Counted from the first letter of the stretch, positions 30,700 to 38,973 are shown. The stretch is DNA of 64,000 bases from Litorimonas taeanensis (GCF_003634015.1 NZ_RBII01000001.1:434001-498000); one strand, 5' to 3'. Notes: generated by a model from the letters alone, not told the origin. Program-made: numbers and translations.

Positions 30700-30723
30700 T
30701 GTAAAAACCCAGTAAGTGAATTG

Positions 30724-30749
30724 AACGAGGGCTTTGCCCTCGTTTTTTT
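30724..30749 (+). terminator. Rho-independent terminator of the PRC-barrel gene
   Basis: AACGAGGGC-TTT-GCCCTCGTT stem followed by Ts. Confidence 0.93.
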
Positions 30750-30776
30750 ATGCCTGATTTTGAGGCTTGTATTTAT

Positions 30777-30858
30777 GTCATGCCTTTGTTTCTGCGCGGC
30801 ATGACGTTTCTGCTCGGCATGCCTTTTTTTCTAGGCGGCATGGTTTCTAGGCGGCATG
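30777..30858. repeat. Four-copy degenerate 15-bp repeat with CGGCATG core
   Basis: TTTCTRSKCGGCATG occurs at 30789-30803, 30807-30821, 30828-30842 and 30844-30858. The last two are identical. The first is also the right arm of a perfect 8-bp hairpin, GTCATGCC (30777-30784) with GGCATGAC (30798-30805). It fills the gap between the PRC-barrel terminator and the end of argP (converging) and is noncoding. Confidence 0.75.
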
Positions 30859-30873
30859 CCTTGGCTGTGGTCT

Positions 30874-31770
30874 CTATTGCTCTCCGTTTGAATCCGTTTG
30901 GAGTAGTGTTTTTTTAGAGAAACGCCTGACATTGGCATTTAAGTCACGCAGGCTGTTCGTGGCCGCGCGTGACCATCGCCAGCTCATGGGGATGTCTATA
31001 AAGGAGGTTTTGCTAAGCTGTATAAGCGCGCCATTTTGAATATGGCCTTGCACAGATTGTAGTGGGGCCATGGCCCATCCTAAGCCATGCAGGCACGAAT
31101 CTGTGAAACCTTGAGATGATGGTATTGTGTGATGAGGGAGCGCAACATACTGACCTATCGTCTGTTGCACCCATTCTTCTTGGAGGCGGTCATCTTGATT
31201 GAAGAGTAGGCTAGGGGCTGTGCCCAAGGCTTGGGCCGTGACGCCATGAGGAAACCATTTTTCAACGAAATAAGGGTTGGCAATCGCTGTATATCGAAAC
31301 TTACCAAGTTCGATTTGCTCGCATCCAGAAATTTCTGGCCCCGATACACCCAGACAACACAACACTTTCCCAGAACGGAGTAAGTCGGAAGACCGTTTTT
31401 CGCTGACCAATGAAACATCAAATAGAATATCGTCTAAATCGGCCAGAGCCTTGAGGAACCATGTAGCAAGGCTGTCAGCATTGACTGCAATAGAGAGCGT
31501 CGGACGTTCATTTTGTGGGATGTCGAAATCCCTTTCTAGGTCCTGACGCAGTAACTTTACCTCGCTCATGAAACGCGCCAAACGGTGCCCCGCCGAGGTG
31601 CCTTTGCAGGGGCGTTCTCTGATTATCAATGTTACGCCGAGCAAATCCTCTGCACTTTTAACGCGCTGAGAAACGGCAGAGCTGGTGATTCCGAGCCTTA
31701 TTGCGGCGGCCTCGAAACTCCCTGTGGTGATAACGGCGGCGACGGCTTCGATGGCGGATAAAGGCGGCAT
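30874..31770 (-). CDS. argP: LysR-family regulator ArgP
   Basis: 298 residues. An N-terminal winged helix-turn-helix (about 3-62, with AAIRLGITSSAVSQRVKSAEDLLG) is followed by a periplasmic-binding-like effector domain. ArgP senses arginine or lysine and activates the arginine exporter gene. Identification rests on the divergent argO partner 89 bp away and on the style of the sequence (PPLSAIEAVAAVITTGSFEAAA), close to the ArgP/IciA branch. The shared gap should hold the ArgP site. Confidence 0.88.
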   Translation of the reverse strand: MPPLSAIEAVAAVITTGSFEAAAIRLGITSSAVSQRVKSAEDLLGVTLIIRERPCKGTSAGHRLARFMSEVKLLRQDLERDFDIPQNERPTLSIAVNADSLATWFLKALADLDDILFDVSLVSEKRSSDLLRSGKVLCCLGVSGPEISGCEQIELGKFRYTAIANPYFVEKWFPHGVTAQALGTAPSLLFNQDDRLQEEWVQQTIGQYVALPHHTIPSSQGFTDSCLHGLGWAMAPLQSVQGHIQNGALIQLSKTSFIDIPMSWRWSRAATNSLRDLNANVRRFSKKTLLQTDSNGEQ

Positions 31771-31859
31771 AAATTAAGATTTCCTAATGATAGATTAGAT
31801 TTATGAATTTGCCTTAATTAACTACGAAGTGCAATCAGCCCCCGAAAAAAGGGGGTCTT
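31771..31859. promoter_or_regulatory. argP-argO intergenic control region
   Basis: 89-bp AT-rich gap between divergent regulator and exporter. Contains T-rich and A-rich stretches (AAGATTTCCTAATGATAG, TTATGAATTTGCC) consistent with LysR-type T-N11-A sites and two back-to-back promoters. No exact site can be fixed by eye. Confidence 0.5.
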
Positions 31860-32456
31860 ATGACGACTATCTTCTCTGGATTTGCATTAACCTTGGTTCT
31901 GATTTTTGCCATAGGTGCCCAAAATGCCTTTGTTCTGAGGCAGGGGTTACGCCGACAACATGTTTTGGCTGTCGTTCTGGTCTGCGCTATTTCCGATACG
32001 ATTCTTATTATCGCGGGGGTCTCGGGATTTGGCTATCTTATGGAGCGCGCTTCTTGGCTGGAACCCAGTTTTACATATGCGGGCGCGGCCTTTTTATTCT
32101 TTTATGGGGCGCGTAGCGCCTTCTCAGCCTGGACTGGGGGGCAAGCCTTGGTGGCGGGTGAGACTGATAGGCAGACCGTCAAAGTGGCAATAATGACAAC
32201 CTTGGCGCTGACATGGCTAAACCCTCATGTCTATCTTGATACAGTTATCTTATTAGGATCTATTGCGGCGCAATCTGATAATAAAATATTGTTTGGAATA
32301 GGCGCGATTACGGCTTCATTCTCATTTTTCTTCACCCTAGGCTATGGTGCGAGGTTTCTGGCGCCCTATTTTTCCAAGCCTTTTACGTGGCGAATTCTGG
32401 ATGGGTTCATCGCTGTGATAATGTGGTCGATAGCGGCGAAGTTGATATTGGGGTGA
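31860..32456 (+). CDS. argO: Arginine exporter ArgO (LysE/RhtB family)
   Basis: 198-residue membrane protein with six helices of the LysE family. The family signature GAQNAFVLRQGL is at about 19-30, and NPHVYLDTVILLG lies near 120. ArgO exports basic amino acids and is induced by ArgP. Divergently transcribed from argP. Ends with a strong terminator. Confidence 0.92.
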   Translation: MTTIFSGFALTLVLIFAIGAQNAFVLRQGLRRQHVLAVVLVCAISDTILIIAGVSGFGYLMERASWLEPSFTYAGAAFLFFYGARSAFSAWTGGQALVAGETDRQTVKVAIMTTLALTWLNPHVYLDTVILLGSIAAQSDNKILFGIGAITASFSFFFTLGYGARFLAPYFSKPFTWRILDGFIAVIMWSIAAKLILG

Positions 32457-32490
32457 GGGGCGCTCAATAAGTGAGTATTTGAAACGAAAA

Positions 32491-32517
32491 AGCCCAACCA
32501 TAAGGCTGGGCTTTTTT
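32491..32517 (+). terminator. Rho-independent terminator of argO
   Basis: AGCCCAACC-ATAA-GGCTGGGCT stem (one A-C mismatch) followed by TTTTTT. Confidence 0.9.
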
Positions 32518-32539
32518 CTTGATACCATTTCCGAGGAAA

Positions 32540-32616
<77 letters not shown>

Positions 32617-32771
32617 TAAGATGTGAGAGGGGCTTTAGCCAAGGCTTACCCATAGGTCAACGCGATTTTGTAAGAAATATGTAGTTTTTTACAGAATAAT
32701 TTTCATCAGAAAGATTGCAAGTTCGGGGTTGCAGTCTTGTCCGTCTTGAGGCATATCCCCTCGACAATTGG

Positions 32772-32847
32772 GGGCGGTTAGCTCAGCTGGTAGAGCATCT
32801 CGTTTACACCGAGAGGGTCAGCGGTTCGAACCCGTTACCGCCCACCA
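32772..32847 (+). tRNA. tRNA-Val (anticodon TAC)
   Basis: Acceptor GGGCGGT pairs with ACCGCCC. The D arm GCTCAGCTGGTAGAGC, the anticodon arm TCTCG-TTTACAC-CGAGA with TAC and the T arm with GGTTCGAACC are all present, and CCA is encoded. 76 nt. It is divergent from tRNA-Asp and just upstream of an Rhs fragment, so it may have served as an insertion landmark, but I find no duplicated tRNA end. Confidence 0.97.
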
Positions 32848-32870
32848 TTATCGCACTGAAATCATTAACA

Positions 32871-32886
32871 TTCTCCCCGAAGGGGA
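32871..32886 (+). terminator. Small hairpin after tRNA-Val
   Basis: TCCCC-GAA-GGGGA stem shortly after the tRNA, the likely 3' processing or termination signal. No U-run follows. Confidence 0.4.
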
Positions 32887-32979
32887 AAACCTTGTCCGAC
32901 TTTTCCGACTTTTTGCTTGTGAAAACGTAATGACATCTTGCAAGCCGTATGGTGAAAAACGGTCTGCACTCTCGCGGTT

Positions 32980-33696
32980 ATGGCGGCGTCTAACCTCTAC
33001 GTGACAGGCTTTACAGGGCACCCCAAGCATGAGATCACAGCCCTGACCTATATGCAGGCCAGACATTACGACCCAGTAGCGGGGCGGTTCTTGAGCATTG
33101 ACCCTGTGACGTTTATGGACCAACCAGAACCCGGTCAATTTAACCGTTACGCTTACACTTGGAACGACCCCATTAATACAACTGACCCTACGGGACGGGT
33201 AGTCAAATTTAACGGGAATGAAGACTACAATAAGCAGGCTGCCGCCGATCTGGAAACAGTAAGGAATAGTTCTCCCGAAAACGCTGCTATGGTAGGCGGA
33301 TTGGAAGGTTCAGACCACGTTCACACTATGCAACCCGCTACGGGAAATGATGGTGTAAATGGTGCTTCCCCAACAAACCAAGAAGGAGCATCAACTTCCG
33401 GGGAAGGTTCAGGCAGCACCATATATTATGACCCGAATAACAATCAAACTCGACATGGGGACACACGGCCACCTGAAGCAGGATTGGGCCACGAACTTGG
33501 ACATGCTGAAGAATTTGACTCTGGAACTTTCGAGTTTCAAGATATTAATGACATGGTAGGGCCAGATGGAATTGTGCCGCCGAGCGGACTTACCCCCAAG
33601 CACGAAATTGGGCCAATAAAGCGAGAAAATGATGTAAGAAAAAGTTTAGGTGCTCCATCTCGCGGGTGCTACACACGAACTTGTGGAGGAGGCTAA
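32980..33696 (+). CDS. Rhs-type C-terminal tip with zinc metallopeptidase toxin domain (5'-truncated)
   Basis: 238 codons. Residues 8-72 match the conserved end of Rhs/YD-repeat shells: YVTGFTGHPKHEI, ARHYDPVAGRFLSIDPVTF and NRYAYTWNDPINTTDPTG. The variable tip follows. It contains GLGHELGHAEEF (HExxH at 171-175) and later RENDVR with E216, the layout of M91/NleD-like zinc peptidase toxins. The frame is closed by a TGA nine codons before the ATG. The large Rhs shell and any secretion domain are therefore missing: it is an orphan tip or a truncated remnant. The lipoprotein gene starts one base after its stop. Confidence 0.78.
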   Translation: MAASNLYVTGFTGHPKHEITALTYMQARHYDPVAGRFLSIDPVTFMDQPEPGQFNRYAYTWNDPINTTDPTGRVVKFNGNEDYNKQAAADLETVRNSSPENAAMVGGLEGSDHVHTMQPATGNDGVNGASPTNQEGASTSGEGSGSTIYYDPNNNQTRHGDTRPPEAGLGHELGHAEEFDSGTFEFQDINDMVGPDGIVPPSGLTPKHEIGPIKRENDVRKSLGAPSRGCYTRTCGGG

Positions 33697-33697
33697 A

Positions 33698-34255
33698 ATG
33701 CGGCGAACGCCATCAATCTCGATAACATTATTATTTGTTCTAGCCGCTTGCCAGACTGCTTATGAAGATAAGCCGCTGCCATCTGACAAAGAACCAAATT
33801 CTCTATATGAACGAACTGCGCATATCAAATTTTTAAAGCCGCTCGCTGATAGTTGTAAAGACAAAGGCAAGTCTGGAAGCGTGTACGCTGACAACCTTAT
33901 CCTTTGGACTGATTATCCAGAATACTTGGAAACGATTGGCATAATAGAAGAGATGACAGGCAAGCAAAAAGGGGGTGACTGGTTAGTAAAGCAAGAACTG
34001 GCATATGACAGAGGAGTTTGCGCAGTGTCGTTATATCAACAAGATACACGGGGGCTAGAAGTCTCTCAATGGGACTGCAAAGAATCGAGTGTTCCTACTG
34101 TTAATTTTTACCCTGATGAAAGAAATATTCCTTCGGAACTATTCCCAACAAATGCCTTTGAATGCCATTCTTATTTTGACCATCAGCAAGGGATGATATC
34201 TTTTTTTGGTGAAGTTGATAATCGGCAGGTTAGCAGTCATCAGCTTAGGAAATGA
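33698..34255 (+). CDS. Lipoprotein, candidate immunity protein to the Rhs peptidase
   Basis: 185 residues from ATG 33698, one base after the Rhs stop, with GGAGG inside the end of the Rhs gene as its ribosome binding site, so the two are coupled. A signal sequence ends in the lipobox VLAAC (Cys about 18). The body has four more cysteines (DSCKDKG, GVCAVSL, WDCKES, FECHSYF), likely forming two disulfides in the periplasm. No known family. Placement directly after a polymorphic toxin tip is the classic immunity position. A periplasmic immunity protein would imply the toxin acts there; that is inference. Confidence 0.7.
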   Translation: MRRTPSISITLLFVLAACQTAYEDKPLPSDKEPNSLYERTAHIKFLKPLADSCKDKGKSGSVYADNLILWTDYPEYLETIGIIEEMTGKQKGGDWLVKQELAYDRGVCAVSLYQQDTRGLEVSQWDCKESSVPTVNFYPDERNIPSELFPTNAFECHSYFDHQQGMISFFGEVDNRQVSSHQLRK

Positions 34256-34373
34256 GCAGAATCGGCTAATTTTGGATGTAGAGCAAGATAAAGCGAAGCG
34301 TGCCATTTCGTGCATTTTTTGCAGGCAAAAATTACACAAACCCACCCCGCCACTGCCGTGGCCTTTTCCGTCT

Positions 34374-34398
34374 ATAATCGGTTCCCCGAACCGATTAT
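34374..34398. repeat. 10-bp perfect inverted repeat
   Basis: ATAATCGGTT-CCCCG-AACCGATTAT, ten pairs with a five-base loop. Only three Ts follow, so it is a weak terminator candidate for the lipoprotein gene or a protein-binding site. Confidence 0.8.
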
Positions 34399-34622
34399 TT
34401 GGTCCAGACCTTCGGTTAAGGCCAACCGCCTCCAAAGCGCTAAAGCTCTGTTTTTACTCTTAGTCTTGCATCGCAGACCACGGGTCTTGCTCCGCAGACC
34501 TCTAATTTTATGGGAGTGTGTATTTTTCGCCCTGAAAATTGCATCATGAGGGCATGGAACGTGGCTCGTTGAGTGTAAAATCTATACACCGTAATAGTCT
34601 TTATGCTTGGCTTTTGACAGAA

Positions 34623-34664
34623 ATATAAGACACGGCCGTGTTTTGCCGTGTCTTATATATTTTT
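34623..34664. terminator. 14-bp hairpin, probable bidirectional terminator
   Basis: ATATAAGACACGGC (34623-34636) pairs perfectly with GCCGTGTCTTATAT (34645-34658). The loop is 8 nt and TTTTT follows shortly after on the plus strand. It lies between the plus-strand lipoprotein and the minus-strand small frame at 34735-34917, where a two-way terminator would be expected. Confidence 0.7.
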
Positions 34665-34687
34665 AGATAAGCGATATTTTTAGATAA
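34657..34687 (+). repeat. 14-bp direct repeat
   Basis: ATATTTTTAGATAA occurs at 34657-34670 and 34674-34687, identical, period 17. The first copy overlaps the end of the preceding hairpin; the second lies in a small GCGAT/ATCGC stem. Confidence 0.85.
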
Positions 34688-34734
34688 TCGCATCCGTTCC
34701 GCGATAGCGGCGGCGCTCTGATTTCGTTTCTCTC

Positions 34735-34917
34735 TTATGGAATATGAATCACAAATTGTGACACAAACTGATCCATGACGATGGCAGCAAGAATTGCTAT
34801 TGTCGCGGAACCCAAAGCGAGGGCTACGAGTTGTGGCGTCGAGGGGTTATCAGCCGGTCGGTTTGATGACTTGTTTGGAGAACGAAATGTTTTTGTATGT
34901 AATAATTCTGTCTTCAT
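34735..34917 (-). CDS. Possible small single-helix membrane protein
   Basis: 60 codons. The N-terminal half is Lys/Ser/Pro/Asn-rich; the second half has one hydrophobic helix (LVALALGSATIAILAAIV) and ends FVIHIP. The predicted orientation is N-in. The ribosome binding site is weak. Support comes from the helix and from the two-way terminator after it. It could also be a chance frame. No known family. Confidence 0.35.
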   Translation of the reverse strand: MKTELLHTKTFRSPNKSSNRPADNPSTPQLVALALGSATIAILAAIVMDQFVSQFVIHIP

Positions 34918-35113
34918 AATGTCATATAACTATCACATAGTTGTCACATGTCAATATATTTACGCATATACCGCCTATTCCGAGGGGATAGCGGTAAGAA
35001 TGTGACGATTTGTGATATCACAAGCTCAGGTAATTGTTTGATTTTGCCCCCAAAAAGAAACAGGTTCTGGCCGAGATAGAGTGAGACGATTTACAGAGAG
35101 TATAGGCCCTTTT

Positions 35114-36478
35114 ATGAGCATACAGACACAAAATCCTGCAACGGGTGAGGTGATTAAAACTTTTGAGGCGCATTCAGACGCGGACGTCGATGCTGCTATT
35201 GCTGCTTCGGTTGCGGCTTTTCATGAAATCAGGGATTGGAGTTTCGAAAAGCGCGCAAAGGCAATGCACAAGACCGCCGAGATATTAGAGGATGAAGCCG
35301 AGAGCCTTGGCGCCATAATGACCCTAGAGATGGGCAAAACGCATCAAGCAGCCATAGCTGAGGTCAAAAAATGTGCCTTGGTGTGTCGATATTATGCTGA
35401 TGAAGCCGAGGGTCATTTGGCCAATGAATATGTCAAAACGGAAGCGAGTGAAGCCTATCGGGCCTATCTCCCCCTTGGGCCTGTTTTGGCTGTTATGCCT
35501 TGGAACTACCCCTTATGGCAGGTTTTCCGTTTTGCTGCGCCCGCCCTTATGGCGGGGAATACGGGCTTGTTAAAACATGCGTCAAATGTGCCGCAATGCG
35601 CTTTGGCGATTGAAGACATTATTAAACGGGCTGGGTTTCCTGAGGGGGCTTTCCGTTCGCTACTTATACGCGGAAGCAAGGTTGAACGTATATTACGCGA
35701 TGACCGCGTTCGGGCGGCCACTCTCACCGGGTCAGAGCCCGCAGGCGCGTCCGTGGCCTCTATTTGCGGGTCAGAAATCAAGCCCACAGTTTTGGAGCTT
35801 GGCGGCTCGGATGCTTTTATCATTATGCCATCGGCTGATTTAGACGCGGCAGTGAAAGTGGGCGTCGAGGCGAGAAATCAAAATAATGGGCAAAGCTGTA
35901 TCGCGGCCAAACGCTTTTTCATCCATGCCGACATATATGATGAGGTGAAGGCCCGATTTAAACAAGCTGTCGAGGCTCTCATCGTGGGTGATCCGATGTC
36001 TCGTGAAACGGATATTGGGCCTTTGGTCAATCAAGACGGATTAGATGAAATTGTGAAACAGGTCGATAATGCCGTCAAAGACGGGGCGCAGCGCGTAACG
36101 GGCGGTCACGCAATCTCGGGGCAAGGATATTATTTCAAACCCGGAATTTTGGAAGATATTCCAAAGTCTTCAAAGGCCTATCACGAAGAAATTTTTGGCC
36201 CCGTCATGCTCTTGTTCAAAGTTGAGAGTTTGAAAGAGGCTGTTGATATTACCAATGAATCTCCATTTGGTCTGGGGTCTGCGATTTGGACACAAGATAA
36301 AGCCGAACAAGATTATGCAATTCGCTATATCGAAGCCGGCGCAACATTTGTGAACTCCAAAACGTCATCTGATCCGCGTTTGCCCTTTGGAGGGATTAAA
36401 CGCTCTGGATTTGGCCGAGAGCTGGCCGCAGAAGGGATTCGGGCTTTTTGTAACTTAAAGACTGTGAGTATTGCCTAA
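35114..36478 (+). CDS. NAD(P)-dependent aldehyde dehydrogenase (Sad/YneI-like succinate semialdehyde dehydrogenase)
   Basis: 454 residues from ATG 35114; the frame is open from GTG 35081 but the extra 11 residues are not family-like. IQTQNPATGEVI at the start, PWNYPLWQVFRF and LKHASNVPQC in the cofactor domain, LELGGSDAF with the general base Glu, and N-GQSC with catalytic C262. PFGGIKRSGFGREL closes it. The pattern is closest to the YneI/Sad branch, which oxidises succinate semialdehyde to succinate. The exact substrate is inferred. No 4-aminobutyrate gene is adjacent. Confidence 0.9.
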   Translation: MSIQTQNPATGEVIKTFEAHSDADVDAAIAASVAAFHEIRDWSFEKRAKAMHKTAEILEDEAESLGAIMTLEMGKTHQAAIAEVKKCALVCRYYADEAEGHLANEYVKTEASEAYRAYLPLGPVLAVMPWNYPLWQVFRFAAPALMAGNTGLLKHASNVPQCALAIEDIIKRAGFPEGAFRSLLIRGSKVERILRDDRVRAATLTGSEPAGASVASICGSEIKPTVLELGGSDAFIIMPSADLDAAVKVGVEARNQNNGQSCIAAKRFFIHADIYDEVKARFKQAVEALIVGDPMSRETDIGPLVNQDGLDEIVKQVDNAVKDGAQRVTGGHAISGQGYYFKPGILEDIPKSSKAYHEEIFGPVMLLFKVESLKEAVDITNESPFGLGSAIWTQDKAEQDYAIRYIEAGATFVNSKTSSDPRLPFGGIKRSGFGRELAAEGIRAFCNLKTVSIA

Positions 36479-36580
36479 GAAACACTTGAAGTTTTTGAAT
36501 CTGAATATAGTAGAGTTCCAATTCGAACATTTATATGTTTCGCAAGGGAACAGAAACTCGATTGAGAAAGCGTGAGAGAG

Positions 36581-37219
36581 ATGAAATTTGAAGATCTAAG
36601 CCAAGCCCCCGTCATTCCTTTGATTGGGTCAAATGATCCTGATGAAGCGGTCAAAACCACTCAAGCCCTAGCGGCGGGTGGATTACGGTTTATCGAGGTG
36701 GTTCTGCGGACAGAACGCGCCTTGGATTGTTTAGAAGCTATCGTAAAAAATGTTGATGGCGTTGTTGTTGGCGCCGGCACGGTCTTAACGCCCGAAGACG
36801 TCGATAACGTCGTGTCGCGCGGCGCGAAATTTGTCGTGTCACCGGGATTGAACGCGGATGTGGTGAAAGCCTGTCAGGACAAAAACATTCCAATCATTCC
36901 GGGTATTATGACGGCTTCTGAAGTTCAAAATGCATGGAATATGGGATTACGGGCTGTAAAATTCTTCCCGGCGAAACTCTCTGGCGGTGTCCCCATGCTT
37001 AAGGCTCTGGGTTCTGTCTTTGGCGGAATCAGCTTTATGCCGACGGGGGGGATTTCAGAAGAGAACTTGCCTGATTACCTTGCCTTGCCTCATGTGAAAG
37101 CCTGTGGTGGTAGCTGGTTAACACCAAAGGATAAAATTGCAGCAGGTGATTATGACGCAATCACAGAGATTGCAGCAAAGGCGTTGTCTATTGCTATGGC
37201 GGCAAAGGCTGAGTCTTAA
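36581..37219 (+). CDS. eda: 2-keto-3-deoxy-6-phosphogluconate aldolase (Eda)
   Basis: 212 residues from ATG 36581, preceded by GAGAGAG; GTG 36572 adds three residues. Class I aldolase of the KDPG/KHG family, which splits KDPG to pyruvate and glyceraldehyde 3-phosphate in the Entner-Doudoroff route. The catalytic Glu (39) is in FIEVVLRTE and the Schiff-base Lys (127) in AVKFFPAKL; PTGGIS binds phosphate. The other pathway genes (edd, zwf) are not here. It is about 100 bp after the aldehyde dehydrogenase and may be cotranscribed. Confidence 0.94.
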   Translation: MKFEDLSQAPVIPLIGSNDPDEAVKTTQALAAGGLRFIEVVLRTERALDCLEAIVKNVDGVVVGAGTVLTPEDVDNVVSRGAKFVVSPGLNADVVKACQDKNIPIIPGIMTASEVQNAWNMGLRAVKFFPAKLSGGVPMLKALGSVFGGISFMPTGGISEENLPDYLALPHVKACGGSWLTPKDKIAAGDYDAITEIAAKALSIAMAAKAES

Positions 37220-37244
37220 AACAGACCGAACTTGAATTGAGAAA

Positions 37245-37276
37245 GGGAGCCTCATTGATTTGAGGCTCCCTTTTTT
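37245..37276 (+). terminator. Rho-independent terminator of eda
   Basis: GGGAGCCTCA-TTGATT-TGAGGCTCCC stem, ten perfect pairs, followed by TTTTTT. Confidence 0.95.
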
Positions 37277-37364
37277 ATTGGGTAGAGTCTGAGATTGTTC
37301 ACCAGATGTTGGTTTCATGAGACATGGGTTGAGAACGCGCCTCGACCCATCGGTCAGAGCCTAT

Positions 37365-38888
37365 CTATCTAAAGACCGGGTCGTCCAGACTACGAAGTTT
37401 CCGAGAATGCAATGTCCCTGACTGTGCCGCATCTTTCATGATGGAAACGGCTTCTAGTCCGATATTCAAATGCTGTGCAACGCGGCTTCGGTAAAAGGCT
37501 TCTGCAGAGCCGGGAAGTTTGATTTCACCGTGAAGCGGCCTGTCCGAAACACAAAGCAATGTACCATAGGGCACACGATATCGATAACCATTGGCGGCAA
37601 TCGTCGCGCTTTCCATATCAATCGCAATGGCGCGTGATTGGTTGAGACGTGTGCGGAGACTTGCATAACGCATTTCCCAATTTCGATCGTCTGTAGTCAC
37701 CACAGTTCCCGTTCGCACATGTTGCTTCATTTCTTTACCGCTCAGCTTCATGACATTTGAAATGGCATTTGTCAGAGCAATTTGAACTTCCGCAATGGTC
37801 GGTAAAGGAATGGTCGGCGGTAGCATCTCATCCAATATCTGGTCATCGCGTAAATAAGCATGGGCAAGTACAAAATCGCCTAAAGTTTGCGTGTTGCGTA
37901 GACCTCCACAATGGCCGAGCATCAACCAACAATGTGATCGAAGAACCGCGACGTGGTCGGTAATCGTTTTCGCATTTGATGGGCCAACACCAATATTTAT
38001 TAGGGTGATGCCTTCATTATTATCACACATCAGGTGATAGGCGGGCATTTGCGGCAATTTATAATCCATCGCAGGTTTGTAATCTTCTGCAGATTTAATC
38101 AAGCCTACGCCCGGGCTGGAAAAGCCCGTATGGACGCCATCGCCCAAAACATCTTTGGCATGTTCGATAAATTCATCAACATAGCGTTGGTAATTGGTAA
38201 AAATTACAAATTTCTGGAAATGGGCCGGCGACGTGCCTGTATAATGTTTTAGTCGCTGCAAAGAGTAATCTGTCCGAAGGGCCGGGAAAAGGCTCAAAGG
38301 CAGGGGTTCGTCATTGGACTGCTCAATTGCGCCATCGGCCAAATTATCGTGAATACGTTTCAGATCGGGCAGGGCGAAATAGTCCCCAATAGTTTTGGCG
38401 CTACCATCCTTCATCTCAAAGGTAGAAGGGTCGATGGCAAAGGCAACGGGAATGATTTCATCACTGGCCCCGACGTAATATTCAACCTCATAGCCACGCT
38501 CAATAAGGCCGAGCTGGTCAATTAGATAGTCTTTGAATATTTCAGGGTGTGTGATGGATGTTCCATACCAACCTGGGCCACGTATGCTCACAAAGCCAGA
38601 AGGGTTTATGCCATCTGCTTTTTTACTCCGTAAATGGAGCAAGAGATAAGGATAAGTGACGGATTTAGAATCCGTTCTCTCACCTGTTTCTGCGAAAGTC
38701 GAAAAAGCGTCATTCAAGAAATCTGTCGCTTCGGAATAGTGTTTCTCGAGCGCTTTGATAACGGTTGGGATGTTCTCGCAAACAGAGAGAGCATCAAAGA
38801 ATTGTGGCTTATTGCCGAATTGATTAAAAATAATATGTCCTTTCCTACGGTCCAGTTTATCCGTCCGAATGACGGATAAAATTTCCAC
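37365..38888 (-). CDS. amn: AMP nucleosidase
   Basis: 507 residues, reading from a GTG at 38888. The enzyme hydrolyses AMP to adenine and ribose 5-phosphate. The match to the E. coli family is strong throughout: RLKHYTGTSPAHFQKFVIFT, TLINIGVGPSNAKTI, HCGGLRNTQTLGDFVLAHAY, TGTVVTTDDRNWE, AIDMESATIAANGYRYRVPY and the C-terminal HSRKLRSLDDPVFR. The N-terminal 30 residues have no counterpart, so the true start may lie further in. In E. coli amn is part of the Pho regulon; here it follows a PhoD-type phosphatase and a Pho-box receptor on the same strand. Confidence 0.95.
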   Translation of the reverse strand: MEILSVIRTDKLDRRKGHIIFNQFGNKPQFFDALSVCENIPTVIKALEKHYSEATDFLNDAFSTFAETGERTDSKSVTYPYLLLHLRSKKADGINPSGFVSIRGPGWYGTSITHPEIFKDYLIDQLGLIERGYEVEYYVGASDEIIPVAFAIDPSTFEMKDGSAKTIGDYFALPDLKRIHDNLADGAIEQSNDEPLPLSLFPALRTDYSLQRLKHYTGTSPAHFQKFVIFTNYQRYVDEFIEHAKDVLGDGVHTGFSSPGVGLIKSAEDYKPAMDYKLPQMPAYHLMCDNNEGITLINIGVGPSNAKTITDHVAVLRSHCWLMLGHCGGLRNTQTLGDFVLAHAYLRDDQILDEMLPPTIPLPTIAEVQIALTNAISNVMKLSGKEMKQHVRTGTVVTTDDRNWEMRYASLRTRLNQSRAIAIDMESATIAANGYRYRVPYGTLLCVSDRPLHGEIKLPGSAEAFYRSRVAQHLNIGLEAVSIMKDAAQSGTLHSRKLRSLDDPVFR

Positions 38889-38973
38889 GTCCTAAACGAT
38901 TTCAGAATGTGAAGTCAACAAAATCAATTTCATTTTGTCAGTTAGCTATAAAAGTTAAACAAAATCAGTGGGT

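Larger units (their letters stand above)
34256..34734. other. Noncoding accessory stretch rich in inverted repeats
   Basis: About 480 bp without a believable gene. It holds at least three inverted repeats: ATAATCGGTT/AACCGATTAT (34374-34398), AGACC/GGTCT near 34478 and a 14-bp stem at 34623-34658, plus a 14-bp direct repeat. Short frames on both strands match nothing I know. This looks like the scarred end of a mobile or accessory segment. Confidence 0.5.

Noticed and set aside
34374-34398. Inverted repeat considered as an integron attC site
   Set aside because: It lacks the two-box imperfect palindrome layout, there is no integrase and there is no cassette array.
34206-34549. Two overlapping plus-strand frames of 79-85 codons after the lipoprotein
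   Set aside because: No ribosome binding sites, rich in Pro and Arg and interrupted by strong inverted repeats; no recognisable family.
32848-34734. Integrative element inserted at tRNA-Val
   Set aside because: I find no integrase and no second copy of the tRNA 3' end downstream, so the claim of site-specific integration is not supported.
38889-38973. Pho box directly before amn
   Set aside because: Only a weak CTGACAAAATGA-like half site is present; it does not reach the tandem pattern.
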